From positions 682,001 to 746,000 of the forward strand of contig OX365935.1 in NCBI GenBank assembly GCA_947243795.1: a stretch of 64,000 nt of DNA, given 5' to 3'. Under the pieces are notes generated by a model. That model saw nothing but the letters and a program-made list of their open reading frames with translations. It had not been told where the DNA came from and did not search any database. This document shows positions 30,432-41,073 of the stretch, piece after piece. The translations under genes were made by a program, and so were the position numbers. The stretch is from Saccharomyces uvarum (lineage: Eukaryota > Ascomycota > Saccharomycetes > Saccharomycetales > Saccharomycetaceae). How positions within the stretch are numbered: the stretch's first letter is position 1; every line of letters starts with the position of its first letter.

Positions 30432-31529
30432 ATGCTAAATATCATGCAATTTCACTCTCCTGCGCCGGAACATCCCCGATTGAATGAAAGCATGAACGGA
30501 AATCCCGCTTCGCATCATTTGGGTTACAAACTCAACCAGAAGGTACAGAGGCTAAATATGGTCAAAGAGAACATTGAGGGGGAATTGAACTCGATGAGCT
30601 CTGCATATGGCCCGATATCCGTAGGTAGCAGTATCCATGCTATCGATTCAAGTGTCGATGACTACCTGATACCTTCTCCACCATTGTCGCCCAAACTGAG
30701 ACATTCTCCCATCGCAAGCCAGCCGCAAGTGATTGGTATGAAAGCCGATTGTTGCGACTTGATCATGTTGACCCCTGTTTGGGAAACGGGGTTGGATTCG
30801 CAGAGGTACAATTACAACACTAGGAATTTCTTATCGCAGTATAGCTTCTTTCGGGATATGAGAATTACGAAAAGGATGCCTACAAAGGATTATAAAAGGT
30901 CGAAAATGGTTAGACCGGTTATCAATCCGGAAGTACTGCCTAAGAGAAGAAGGTACGACAGAAAAATTAAGAGAAGATCAAGAGAGTTAGATGACGATGA
31001 CGGGGTCGGATCGGAAAACTATGAAGAAGAGAGTAGCCCTACCCGTGAGGTCCTTGTTAGATCAGTGACTCCTGTACGTCAAATCAAAAGATCAATCAAT
31101 ACTATATCTTCCCCATTGGCCTCTCAAGGCGTGATTAACAGTGTTCCCAAGTATGTTCCAAGTATGTCATGGGAAAAGCTACCTGATTACTCTCCTAATT
31201 TATGTACTTTATCCAATGATAATAGCAAAGCTCTAAGAGTGGAATGGAAAGGTTCTCCAATGGATCTAGGTCAGGATCCCCTCAAGCAACATTTGCATCC
31301 GGCGGAATTGGTGCTGGCACAGATTTTAAGATTGCCATGTGATCTTTATTTGGACTCCAAAAGAAGGTTTTTTTTAGAAAAAGTTCACCGGTTTAAAAGG
31401 GGATTGCCATTTAGGAGAACAGACGCTCAAAAAGCTTGTAGAATAGACGTTAATAAGGCATCAAGATTATATGCTGCTTTTGAAAAGGTGGGCTGGTTAA
31501 AGGATACGCAATTTGAAAAATACTTTTAA
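30432..31529 (+). CDS. YOR338W: SWIRM-domain protein, YOR338W family (function unknown)
   Basis: Ortholog of S. cerevisiae YOR338W, whole-genome-duplication partner of FUN19. 365 residues. The N-terminal half is Ser/Pro-rich and disordered with basic clusters (PKRRRYDRKIKRRSRE). The last ~90 residues (HPAELVLAQILRLPCDLYLD to the end) look like a SWIRM helical domain, a DNA/chromatin-associated fold. In S. cerevisiae its transcription responds to the carbon-source regulator Azf1; its molecular role is not established. Same strand as TEA1, convergent with UBC11. Confidence 0.9.
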   Translation: MLNIMQFHSPAPEHPRLNESMNGNPASHHLGYKLNQKVQRLNMVKENIEGELNSMSSAYGPISVGSSIHAIDSSVDDYLIPSPPLSPKLRHSPIASQPQVIGMKADCCDLIMLTPVWETGLDSQRYNYNTRNFLSQYSFFRDMRITKRMPTKDYKRSKMVRPVINPEVLPKRRRYDRKIKRRSRELDDDDGVGSENYEEESSPTREVLVRSVTPVRQIKRSINTISSPLASQGVINSVPKYVPSMSWEKLPDYSPNLCTLSNDNSKALRVEWKGSPMDLGQDPLKQHLHPAELVLAQILRLPCDLYLDSKRRFFLEKVHRFKRGLPFRRTDAQKACRIDVNKASRLYAAFEKVGWLKDTQFEKYF

Positions 31530-31880
31530 GAAAAATGATAAAAACCGCTTTCAGAAGGGTATATCTTTTTCATCATCTCTAAATGGGTTAATTTAGTAGG
31601 TTTAATATAATGATCTCATTGGGTAAGGCAAAAATGAGACGTTTAAAGGGTTTAGGTTACAGGTTTATTTTTTTTTTGGAATACATTTAATATATTTTAA
31701 TTATGGTTTAGTATATAGATTCGTATATATTTAAGGATTTGTCTTTTGTTTTAATTTATTTATTTATTGTTATTGTAATCATTGTAAGGCATAGACGCTG
31801 TTGAAAACCCCCTTTTTTGAACTTCAAAATATGCATGAGCTTACATTTTCGTTATTGCTGTATTTTTTTCCGGATTTTAT
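31530..31880. other. Convergent intergenic, YOR338W / UBC11 3' flanks
   Basis: 351 bp of AT-rich sequence holding terminator-type TATATA/TTTATTTATTTATT motifs on both strands. I see no gene. Confidence 0.4.
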
Positions 31881-32351
31881 TTAGCAATCTTCAATTTCTT
31901 CATAGCAGGCCAGAACCTTTTTCTTGTATACCTCCATATCTTTATCCCAAAGCTCGGCTGCTACCGCATTTAACGGGGATCTATTATTTGGTTCTCCCAA
32001 TAATGATTGTAATGATAGTAAAATTGTTTCCACATTATAAACTGCGGACCATTTTTCCTTCAATATATCCAGACAGATATTGCCACTCATATCAACGTTT
32101 GGATGCCACATTGGACTTACGAACTTGACCTTTGGTGGATGGAAAGGATAACTTTCAGGAAAATTCAAAGAAATTTTAAATTTGAGATCGCTGTATGGTG
32201 TTCCTTGAGGGCCCGTTATATACCCCGTCCAGTATGTTAAATCATTGTCGTCCTCGGGAAACGCGCTGATACTTCGTGTAGTAGAACTTAGTAGTTGTAG
32301 CAACTCGTTCTGTAGACGTTTCGTCACGCAACCGCCCTCTTGCCCTGCCAT
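31881..32351 (-). CDS. UBC11: Ubiquitin-conjugating enzyme E2 Ubc11
   Basis: E2 of the UBE2C/E2-C class, the group that works with the anaphase-promoting complex in other eukaryotes; in S. cerevisiae it is not essential. 156 residues, identical to the expected length. The HPN motif is at 83-85 (MWHPNVD) and the catalytic Cys at 93 ([16 protein letters not shown]). The C-terminal half is almost unchanged from S. cerevisiae, whereas residues 25-80 differ at many sites, so the gene evolves unevenly. All catalytic residues are present. Confidence 0.96.
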   Translation of the reverse strand: MAGQEGGCVTKRLQNELLQLLSSTTRSISAFPEDDNDLTYWTGYITGPQGTPYSDLKFKISLNFPESYPFHPPKVKFVSPMWHPNVDMSGNICLDILKEKWSAVYNVETILLSLQSLLGEPNNRSPLNAVAAELWDKDMEVYKKKVLACYEEIEDC

Positions 32352-32736
32352 TTGTTTCCTTGTCTGCTCCGAATATTGCAGGCCTGTACAGTTTAAGACA
32401 TCCGTCGACTATACTCTTTATGAATATCACCGGAAAATTTTATTCATGTCAGGACCGGACGCTTATTTTGTGTCGCTGCCTTGTGTATTGTTTGACGACA
32501 TTGCCTTCGAAAGCGTCAAAAACGAAAATAATGACATCATTAAAGACTAGAAAAGACCGGACTTCAACCAAAACAATCCTGTTTGCATATTTCATTACTT
32601 TTGTATTTTCTCGACATGGTTATGTATGCACGACTAACAAAAATCAGTATTGCAATAATGTACAACTATATATGTCAGTGTATATTAATAATATATAAAT
32701 TATTTATCTATATTGGCTTTTATTTCCTCCTATCCC
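32352..32736. other. RPA43 3' flank / UBC11 promoter
   Basis: 385 bp, no gene seen. The half near UBC11 should carry its promoter; the half near 32640-32730 is AT-rich terminator-like sequence for RPA43. Confidence 0.35.
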
Positions 32737-33717
32737 CTAATCACTATCGCTTGATTCATCATCATCGCTTTCGCTGGTGTTTTCCTCATATACGATTTCA
32801 GAACCATTGTCTTCTTTCACTTCTGGTAGTTCCAGTTCTTTATGACTTTCCTTATTTTCGATGGAAACTTCGTCATCGAATACGATCTTTTTGTTTGACA
32901 CTATAGGTAGACTTTCAGCTTGGGAACGAGAACTGTTGTAGCCATTGCCTTCTTCATCGGTATCACTTATTAAGGTACCATCCACAGAAACAACTCTACC
33001 TGTAGTATAAACGTTTCTCACTGTGAACCTCAATTTACCATCAACAGGTTCACCATTAGAATCCACCCAGTGGCCTAAAGATCTGTTTGCAAAAGAAAAT
33101 TTGCCCAGACTATTGTTTCCGCCGCCGTTATCCTTGCCTTCTTCGTTATTATGGGATCCATCTTCTCCATCCATATTCACCACGTCGGCATCTTCTTCGA
33201 CCTCGTTATGGACAAAAGTCCAATCCGTGGGGATGTTATTCTTTTTGATGCTAGCGTTGAATGCGTCGTGGATTAAAAGACCGATATGTGAAGCGGATTG
33301 AATGAAAATGTAACCTTCCAAAACGTCTCCAACTTGTGGTTGCCAAACGTATAGATTTACGTGGCACCAAGTGAAACCGAAGGGGGTATCTGGTGTGATT
33401 TTTATCAATTTTGCAGACAGATTTTCCTCATTTAAAGGATCGGCATCAAGGATCTTCAAACCTTCGTAACCTAACACAACACCTCCAACTTTGTTATTAT
33501 ATTTCATTACTAATGGGTTTAGATGTTGTTTCATGATACCTTGCAAAGGATTCTCTAGATACATTGGTGCTAAAGAGACGTAAAGAGCGATAGGAACACG
33601 CACTATACAATTAGAAGTCCCATCTTTTTCATCAATGGGGTTTGTAACCTGTTTTTTATGCTTTTTGATGAACCTTGTTGCTTCGCGGTTCTCGTTAGAT
33701 CTTTTTACTTGTGACAT
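32737..33717 (-). CDS. RPA43: RNA polymerase I subunit A43
   Basis: Stalk subunit of RNA polymerase I; with Rpa14 it forms the equivalent of Rpb4/7 and contacts the initiation factor Rrn3. 326 residues, the S. cerevisiae length. A basic N-terminal tail, an RNP/tip domain (about 35-125), an OB fold (about 125-250, starting [20 protein letters not shown]) interrupted by an Asp/Asn/Gly-rich insertion, and an acidic C-terminal tail ending in [12 protein letters not shown]. Shares a divergent promoter region with RPA190, another Pol I subunit. Confidence 0.96.
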   Translation of the reverse strand: MSQVKRSNENREATRFIKKHKKQVTNPIDEKDGTSNCIVRVPIALYVSLAPMYLENPLQGIMKQHLNPLVMKYNNKVGGVVLGYEGLKILDADPLNEENLSAKLIKITPDTPFGFTWCHVNLYVWQPQVGDVLEGYIFIQSASHIGLLIHDAFNASIKKNNIPTDWTFVHNEVEEDADVVNMDGEDGSHNNEEGKDNGGGNNSLGKFSFANRSLGHWVDSNGEPVDGKLRFTVRNVYTTGRVVSVDGTLISDTDEEGNGYNSSRSQAESLPIVSNKKIVFDDEVSIENKESHKELELPEVKEDNGSEIVYEENTSESDDDESSDSD

Positions 33718-34494
33718 GGTTCACTTCCGTCTCTTATATATCGAATGTATCCTGTGAGATTCAAATTGTGGGGGATGCACAGTGCTATTTCCTTCTACTC
33801 TATCTCATTGCTAAACCTTACTCGTCACTATTCCATTTGCGATGCCATTATTATTTCATTGAAAAGAAAATTTTTCTTCAAGACACCCACGCATCCCCAT
33901 CGATCTTTTTTAGTTTTTCGATGTCAGTAATATATACTGCTACAAATGTTTAAAGTTTGCGGCATAAGCGCAAATGAGAGCCTCCATTAGCTCCGGAAAA
34001 CCACCAATGGTATTCCTTATTGCTTTAATGGGTCATGTTTTATTTATATCTGCAAGGACCAAGACACAAACACATGTTTGCAGTGGGAAAGCTTTAAGGA
34101 GCCGAGAATCTTGAACGTCTGAGCTATTCCGGACTATGCGAAAATCCTTGTATCTTTGAAGCTAAAACCAAATAAGAATGGACATTGATCGTTGTGTTTC
34201 CATATATTTGACATATTCGTTTCTTTAGTAAATACTAATTACCCGTTCTCTCGGCGATATTTTGCCGTGAAAAATTTTGGCAAAAAAAAAAAAAGAAAAA
34301 TTTTTTCAAATCTCATCTCATCTCTTATAACAAAAGCTTTCTCGATTTTTACTTCACAAATTTAGTAAACATAAAGGAACCGTAAACACGCTAACAATCC
34401 TAATCCTAGGTATCCATTAACTACACAGCTGAAAACTTGTCCTTTTTCTGCTTTTTTTGCCCCATCTCAATCATAATTAAAGCAAGAAAGAAAA
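33718..34494. promoter_or_regulatory. Divergent RPA43 / RPA190 promoter with ribosome-biogenesis motifs
   Basis: 777 bp between two RNA polymerase I subunit genes. RRPE-type AAAATTTT elements: TGAAAAATTTT at 34268-34278 and GAAAAATTTTTTC at 34295-34307. PAC cores: two overlapping CTCATC (GATGAG on the other strand) at 34312-34322, about 175 bp before the RPA190 ATG. On the RPA43 side there is an AAAATTTTTC near 33867. RRPE plus PAC in this order is the standard signature of the yeast ribosome-biogenesis regulon (Stb3 / Dot6-Tod6). Confidence 0.75.
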
Positions 34495-37400
34495 ATGGAT
34501 ATTTCTAAACCAGTTGGTTCTGAAATCACATCTGTTGATTTTGGGATCCTAACAGCTAAAGAAATTAGAAATTTGTCAGCGAAGCAAATTACCAACCCAA
34601 CAGTTTTGGATAATTTGGGTCATCCAGTTTCAGGCGGTTTATACGATTTAGCCTTGGGTGCCTTCTTAAGAAATTTGTGTTCTACTTGTGGTTTGGACGA
34701 AAAATTCTGCCCTGGCCATCAAGGTCACATTGAACTACCTGTCCCTTGTTATAATCCGTTGTTCTTCAATCAGTTGTATATTTATTTGAGGGCATCATGT
34801 TTGTTCTGTCACCATTTCCGTTTGAAGTCAGTTGAAGTTCATCGTTACGCATGTAAGTTGAAATTGTTACAATACGGTTTGATTGACGAGTCTTACAAAA
34901 TAGATGAAATAAACTTGGGCTCTCTTAACAGCAGTATGTACACTGGTGACGAGGCTATTGAAGACAATGAAGATGAATCCATGGATGGTGAAGATAAGCA
35001 ATCAAGGGACGTTTCCTCCACTTTATTGAACGAATTGAAAACGAAGCGTGCAGAGTATGTCGATATTGCTATTGCTAAGGCATTATCAGATGGTAGAACT
35101 ACTGAAAGGGGTTCTTTTACCGCTACCGTCAACGACGAAAGAAAGAAATTAGTTCACGATTTTCTCAAAAAACTATTAACCAGAGGAAAATGTGATAATT
35201 GTGGTATGTTTTCGCCAAAATTCAGAAAGGATGGTTTTACCAAGATTTTTGAAACTGCATTGAATGATAAACAAATCACAAATAACAGAGTAAAAGGTTT
35301 CATTCGTCAAGATATGATCAAGAAACAAAAGCAGGCCCAAAAACTGGATGGCTCTAACGAAGAATCTGCAAATGACGAAGAAAGTTTTGACGTCGGTAGA
35401 AATCCTTCCGCCAGGCCAAAGACTGGTTCCACATATATTTTATCTACTGAAGTGAAGAATATTTTGGAAACTGTTTTCAAGAAAGAACAATATGTTTTAC
35501 AACATGTTTTCCATTCTAGACCCAATCTATCAAGAAAATTGGTTAAGGCCGATTCTTTCTTTATGGACGTCATTGTTGTTCCACCAACCAGGTTCCGTTT
35601 ACCATCTAAGCTAGGTGATGAGGTTCATGAAAACTCTCAAAATCAACTGTTGTCAAAGGTTTTGACTACAGCATTATTGATTAGAGATCTAAACGACGAT
35701 TTGTCTAAATTACAGAAGGACAAAGTCTCTCTTGAAGATAGAAGAGTGATTTTTAGTAGATTAATGAACGCGTTTGTCACCATTCAAAACGATGTTAACG
35801 CTTTTATTGATTCCACCAAGGCACAAGGCAGAACTAGTGGTAAAGTTCCAATCCCTGGTGTCAAACAAGCTTTGGAAAAGAAAGAGGGTTTATTCAGAAA
35901 GCATATGATGGGTAAGCGTGTTAACTACGCTGCTCGTTCTGTTATTTCTCCAGATCCAAATATTGAAACGAACGAAATTGGTGTTCCACCTGTTTTCGCA
36001 GTCAAGCTAACTTACCCAGAACCAGTAACCGCTTATAACATTGCAGAGTTACGTCAAGCTGTCATCAATGGTCCTGATAAATGGCCAGGTGCTACCCAAA
36101 TTCAAAATGAAGATGGTTCTTTGGTCTCTTTGATCGGGATGTCCTTAGAACAGCGTAAGGCACTAGCCAATCAGTTGTTAACGCCTTCTTCAAATGTTTC
36201 TACACACACTTTAAACAAGAAGGTTTACCGTCATATCAAGAACAGGGATGTTGTCTTAATGAATCGTCAACCTACTTTACATAAAGCTTCCATGATGGGT
36301 CATAAAGTTAGAGTTTTACCTAATGAAAAGACTTTGAGATTGCATTATGCCAATACTGGTGCTTATAATGCGGATTTCGATGGTGATGAAATGAACATGC
36401 ATTTCCCACAAAACGAAAATGCAAGAGCTGAAGCCCTAAACTTGGCTAATACTGATTCTCAATACTTGACTCCGACTTCTGGTTCTCCAGTTAGAGGTTT
36501 GATTCAAGATCATATTTCTGCTGGTGTTTGGTTAACAAGTAAAGATAGTTTCTTTACTAGAGAGCAATATCAACAATACATCTATGGTTGTATTCGTCCT
36601 GAAGATGGTCATACCACAAGAAATAAAATCATCACTTTGCCTCCGGCTATCTTTAAGCCATATCCACTGTGGACAGGTAAACAAATTATTACAACAGTGT
36701 TGTTGAATGTTACCCCACCAGATATGCCAGGTATCAATTTGATATCTACAAATAAGATTAAGAATGAATATTGGGGTAAAGGCTCTTTGGAAAACGAGGT
36801 TCTCTTTAAGGACGGTGCATTGCTATGTGGTATTTTAGATAAATCACAATACGGTGCTTCTAAGTATGGTATTGTTCACTCATTGCATGAAGTTTACGGT
36901 CCTGAAGTTGCCGCTAAAGTTTTATCAATCTTGGGTAGGTTATTTACTAACTATATTACAGCTACAGCATTTACTTGTGGTATGGATGACTTGCGTTTAA
37001 CTGCTGAAGGTAATAAATGGAGAACTGACATTCTAAAGACATCTGTTGATACTGGTCGTCAAGCCGCTGCTGAAGTTACCAATTTGAATAAAGATACACC
37101 AGGAGATGACGCAGAATTATTAAAGAGATTACAAGAAATTTTACGTGACAATAATAAGTCAGGTATTCTCGATGCTGTTACATCTTCTAAGGTTAACGTT
37201 ATCACTTCCCAAGTTGTCTCCAAGTGTGTACCAGACGGTACCATGAAAAAGTTCCCATGTAATTCCATGCAAGCAATGGCTCTTTCTGGTGCTAAAGGTT
37301 CTAACGTTAATGTTTCCCAAATTATGTGTTTGCTGGGTCAACAAGCTTTAGAAGGTAGAAGAGTGCCAGTGATGGTTAGTGGTAAAACTTTACCATCATT

Positions 37401-39492
37401 CAAACCTTATGAAACGGATGCCATGGCCGGTGGTTATGTTAAGGGTCGTTTCTATTCTGGTATCAAACCTCAAGAATATTATTTCCATTGTATGGCTGGT
37501 CGTGAAGGTTTGATTGATACAGCCGTCAAGACATCCAGATCTGGTTACTTGCAGCGTTGTTTGACAAAACAATTAGAGGGTGTTCACGTATCTTATGACA
37601 ACAGTATAAGAGACGCAGATGGTACTTTGGTGCAATTCATGTATGGTGGTGACGCTGTTGACATTACTAAAGAATCTCATATGACTCAATTCGAGTTCTG
37701 TTTGGATAACTATTATGCATTGTTGAAGAAATACAATCCATCCGCTTTAATCGAACATTTAGATGTGGAGTCTGCGTTGAAGTACTCTAAGAAGACCTTG
37801 AAATACAGAAAGAAACATAGCAAAGAACCACATTACAAGCAAGCAACTAAATATGATCCCGTCTTAGCCAAATACAATCCTGCTAAATATTTGGGTTCCG
37901 TTTCTGAAAACTTCCAAGATAAATTAGAATCTTTCTTGGACAAGAATTCCAAATTATTTAAATCAGCAGATGGTGTTAATGAAAAGAAATTCAGAGCTTT
38001 AATGCAATTAAAGTATATGCGTTCTCTGATTAATCCAGGTGAAGCTGTTGGTATTATTGCCTCTCAATCTGTTGGTGAACCTTCAACACAAATGACATTG
38101 AATACTTTCCATTTTGCAGGCCACGGTGCCGCTAATGTGACACTAGGTATTCCTCGTTTAAGAGAAATTGTTATGACCGCTTCTTCTGCTATCAAAACGC
38201 CACAAATGACATTACCTATCTGGGACGATGTTTCCGACGAGCAAGCTGATACTTTCTGTAAATCTATTTCAAAAGTTCTACTATCTGAAGTGATAGATAA
38301 GGTAACAGTCACTGAAACTACTGGAACCTCAAATACCGCTGGTGGAAATGCCGCTCGTTCCTATGTTATTCATATGAGGTTTTTCGACAACAGTGAATAT
38401 AGTGAAGAATATGACGTTTCTAAAGAAGAATTACAAAATGTGGTATCTACTCAATTCATACATTTGTTGGAAACTGCCATTGTGAAGGAAATCAAAAAAC
38501 AAAAAAAGACTACCGGACCAGACATTGGTGTTGCAGTGCCTAGATTGCAAACTGATGTTGCAAGCAGTTCTTCAAACTCTAAAAGATTGGAAGAAGATAA
38601 CGATGAAGAACAAAGTCACAAGAAAACTAAGCAAGCTGTTTCATATGACGAACCAGATGAAGATGAAATTGAAACTATGAGAGAAGCTGAAAAGTCTTCT
38701 GACGAAGAAGGTGTTGATTCTGATAAGGAAAGTGATTCTGACTCTGAATCTGATGAGGATGTTGACATGAATGAACAAATCAACAAGAGCATAGAAGAAG
38801 CTAACAACAATATGAGCAAAGTGCAACGTGATCGTCAATCAGCCATCATTTCTCATCATAAGTTCATTACCAAATACAACTTTGATGATGAATCAGGTAA
38901 ATGGTGTGAATTTAAATTAGAATTAGCTGCAGACACCGAAAAATTGCTGATGGTTAACATCGTCGAAGAAATCTGTAGGAATTCTATTATTAGACAAATT
39001 CCTCGTATTGATCGTTGTGTTCATCCAGAACCAGAAAACGGAAAGCGTGTTCTCGTTACCGAAGGTGTTAATTTCCAGGCTATGTGGGACCAAGAAGCGT
39101 TTATCGATGTTGATGGTATTACATCCAATGATGTCGCTGCTGTTCTAAGAACATACGGTGTAGAAGCGGCCAGAAATACCGTTGTGAATGAAATTAATAA
39201 CGTTTTCTCACGTTATGCTATTTCTGTTTCCTTCCGTCATTTGGATCTAATTGCTGATATGATGACCAGACAAGGTACTTATTTAGCCTTCAACAGACAA
39301 GGTATGGAAACATCTACCTCATCGTTTATGAAAATGTCCTACGAAACCACATGTCAATTCTTGACCAAGGCCGTCTTAGACAATGAGCGTGAACAACTAG
39401 ACAGTCCTTCTGCTAGAATCGTCGTAGGCAGATTGAATAATGTCGGTACAGGTTCATTCGATGTTTTGGCAAAGGTTCCAAATGCTGCTTAA
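34495..39492 (+). CDS. RPA190: RNA polymerase I largest subunit A190
   Basis: Catalytic subunit of RNA polymerase I (35S rRNA synthesis in the nucleolus). 1665 residues (1664 in S. cerevisiae). The clamp zinc site is C62-x2-C65-x6-C72-x2-H75, with a second Cys group near C102 and CDNC near 233. The active-site triad D627/D629/D631 lies in NADFDGDEMNMH. Bridge helix and trigger loop follow (GEAVGIIASQSVGEPSTQMT near 1180-1200). A long acidic insertion at about 1350-1430 (38580-38800) matches the DNA-mimicking loop of yeast Pol I. Codon use is strongly biased to the preferred yeast set, as for abundant proteins. Confidence 0.97.
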   Translation: MDISKPVGSEITSVDFGILTAKEIRNLSAKQITNPTVLDNLGHPVSGGLYDLALGAFLRNLCSTCGLDEKFCPGHQGHIELPVPCYNPLFFNQLYIYLRASCLFCHHFRLKSVEVHRYACKLKLLQYGLIDESYKIDEINLGSLNSSMYTGDEAIEDNEDESMDGEDKQSRDVSSTLLNELKTKRAEYVDIAIAKALSDGRTTERGSFTATVNDERKKLVHDFLKKLLTRGKCDNCGMFSPKFRKDGFTKIFETALNDKQITNNRVKGFIRQDMIKKQKQAQKLDGSNEESANDEESFDVGRNPSARPKTGSTYILSTEVKNILETVFKKEQYVLQHVFHSRPNLSRKLVKADSFFMDVIVVPPTRFRLPSKLGDEVHENSQNQLLSKVLTTALLIRDLNDDLSKLQKDKVSLEDRRVIFSRLMNAFVTIQNDVNAFIDSTKAQGRTSGKVPIPGVKQALEKKEGLFRKHMMGKRVNYAARSVISPDPNIETNEIGVPPVFAVKLTYPEPVTAYNIAELRQAVINGPDKWPGATQIQNEDGSLVSLIGMSLEQRKALANQLLTPSSNVSTHTLNKKVYRHIKNRDVVLMNRQPTLHKASMMGHKVRVLPNEKTLRLHYANTGAYNADFDGDEMNMHFPQNENARAEALNLANTDSQYLTPTSGSPVRGLIQDHISAGVWLTSKDSFFTREQYQQYIYGCIRPEDGHTTRNKIITLPPAIFKPYPLWTGKQIITTVLLNVTPPDMPGINLISTNKIKNEYWGKGSLENEVLFKDGALLCGILDKSQYGASKYGIVHSLHEVYGPEVAAKVLSILGRLFTNYITATAFTCGMDDLRLTAEGNKWRTDILKTSVDTGRQAAAEVTNLNKDTPGDDAELLKRLQEILRDNNKSGILDAVTSSKVNVITSQVVSKCVPDGTMKKFPCNSMQAMALSGAKGSNVNVSQIMCLLGQQALEGRRVPVMVSGKTLPSFKPYETDAMAGGYVKGRFYSGIKPQEYYFHCMAGREGLIDTAVKTSRSGYLQRCLTKQLEGVHVSYDNSIRDADGTLVQFMYGGDAVDITKESHMTQFEFCLDNYYALLKKYNPSALIEHLDVESALKYSKKTLKYRKKHSKEPHYKQATKYDPVLAKYNPAKYLGSVSENFQDKLESFLDKNSKLFKSADGVNEKKFRALMQLKYMRSLINPGEAVGIIASQSVGEPSTQMTLNTFHFAGHGAANVTLGIPRLREIVMTASSAIKTPQMTLPIWDDVSDEQADTFCKSISKVLLSEVIDKVTVTETTGTSNTAGGNAARSYVIHMRFFDNSEYSEEYDVSKEELQNVVSTQFIHLLETAIVKEIKKQKKTTGPDIGVAVPRLQTDVASSSSNSKRLEEDNDEEQSHKKTKQAVSYDEPDEDEIETMREAEKSSDEEGVDSDKESDSDSESDEDVDMNEQINKSIEEANNNMSKVQRDRQSAIISHHKFITKYNFDDESGKWCEFKLELAADTEKLLMVNIVEEICRNSIIRQIPRIDRCVHPEPENGKRVLVTEGVNFQAMWDQEAFIDVDGITSNDVAAVLRTYGVEAARNTVVNEINNVFSRYAISVSFRHLDLIADMMTRQGTYLAFNRQGMETSTSSFMKMSYETTCQFLTKAVLDNEREQLDSPSARIVVGRLNNVGTGSFDVLAKVPNAA

Positions 39493-40110
39493 AAGTATGC
39501 AAAAGGATCTATAATTATTACGATTTAATATTATTATATTTGAAGGAGAGATTTTGAAGAAATATAAGAAAAACGCGAGAGAGTAATACCACTAACATTT
39601 CGTATCTGGTTATTTTTTCTTGTTCGTGTATGTTATGTAAAATAAGAAAGTTAGGGTACTATGAGCACATAGTCATTGAGTTAATATACATCTGTATAAA
39701 GTATTTGTGTATAGAAAGTTGTTTATACCCGATTAATTTGATATATTGTGTTTATGTATATATGCGTTGTTTTAATCATCCTAAACTGGTGGTACTTTGC
39801 TCTTCCCATTCAAACATATCCCGTTCGGGTGACCCCTACCTAAGTGGTATCGGCGACTGTATAAAGAATAATAGGACAAGCAAGAGCAGCCTAGGCTAGA
39901 GCAAGCAGATTGTATAGATGCTGTTATAATGGTATGATTAGATGGTATGTCATTATTATGATACATAGTTAAAGAGCCAGTCAATGCTTATGCATTCATC
40001 TATATATACATACAATTATAGAGTCTTTATTTTTTAAAGGTATTCTTAGGGTCATGTTGTTATTGTTATGATTCGTTAGGTGCAGACATCAGTTGGTCTT
40101 CTTCGTTATG
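39493..40110. other. Convergent intergenic, RPA190 / YOR342C 3' flanks
   Basis: 618 bp, AT-rich, with many TATATA/TACATA terminator-like stretches. No RNA gene, LTR or conserved ORF recognised. Confidence 0.4.
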
Positions 40111-41073
40111 CTAATCGCAGCGGGCCCTCTTAGGTCTCTCTATTGCGCAGAACGAACTTTGTTGTTGTTGTGGTAGCTTTGGTCTGATAATATTTGAGTC
40201 GTCGCGTCTTCTTTGTTTCCTTTCCATGTTGGAGATGGGAGAGGCAAAAGACGTAGGTTTGAGACCCTTTTGAGAGCCTAGCCCCCAATACATTTCGTTT
40301 TTCTTGATCAATTCTTGATAGTTGATGAACCCTGTGGCCCATAGAATTTTTTCGTCTCTTACAGTGTCGGGGATTACTGTAGTAGACTTAACGAATTGCA
40401 GGGCCTGATAGACGTTAAAAGTCGGGTTTGCCTTCAAGACGGTGGACATCAATAAACTTATTAAATTTTCGTCGTGCTTACCGTTTCCTGATACAATGAG
40501 TATATTACTGTTCATGTTCCCATTTTGAGCGATTGAGCATTTGAAAATTGTGATCAGATCGTTAAAGACTTGGAATTTGGCTTCGTTGGCCACTTGGAAA
40601 ATATTTGTACGAGAATATTCAGACTCGTTACCGTACAGCAAATTATCCAGTGCCGATACCGGATCATGAGAGCCATGGTCGAATTGAACGTATGCGTTTC
40701 GATAGTGAGATTCTGGTGGTGGAGTTAGAGGTTCACCATTATTATTCATAACGTCCAAGAAATCGAGGTGATGAATTAGCTGCTGTAAAAGGGAGCTATT
40801 ATGCCAATGGTAGGAACGTACTAAATCATTGTCCATTGATATATGAGAATCGTTGTCGATGTTCACGATGACAGTTTCATCGAGCAAGCTTGGGCGAAGC
40901 TCATGATAGATGTGTGATAGTGTTTCAGTGGGTATATCGACATTTATGATATACCTGATGCCGTTTTCTAGTAGGAAATTGGTACGCGTCAAAGAGTGTA
41001 TGGAACCGAAAAATATGTGGTTGTCTAGCCTCTGAGGAATGTCTGCATCATTGAGCTGCTCTAGAATAGTCAT
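40111..41073 (-). CDS. YOR342C: YOR342C family protein, looks like an inactive dual-specificity-phosphatase fold
   Basis: Ortholog of S. cerevisiae YOR342C (319 residues), duplicate partner of YAL037W; function not established. 320 residues from the ATG at 41073 (the open frame goes a few codons further up but starts with TTG). The N-terminus (IFFGSIHSLTRTNFLLENGI then RYIINVDIP) resembles the start of dual-specificity phosphatases. The segment where the P-loop should be (NILIVSGNGKHDENLISLLM, about 189-208) has no Cys-x5-Arg, so if the fold is right the enzyme is dead. Basic, Gln-rich C-terminus with ERKQRRR. The fold assignment is inference from pattern only. Confidence 0.9.
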   Translation of the reverse strand: MTILEQLNDADIPQRLDNHIFFGSIHSLTRTNFLLENGIRYIINVDIPTETLSHIYHELRPSLLDETVIVNIDNDSHISMDNDLVRSYHWHNSSLLQQLIHHLDFLDVMNNNGEPLTPPPESHYRNAYVQFDHGSHDPVSALDNLLYGNESEYSRTNIFQVANEAKFQVFNDLITIFKCSIAQNGNMNSNILIVSGNGKHDENLISLLMSTVLKANPTFNVYQALQFVKSTTVIPDTVRDEKILWATGFINYQELIKKNEMYWGLGSQKGLKPTSFASPISNMERKQRRRDDSNIIRPKLPQQQQSSFCAIERPKRARCD

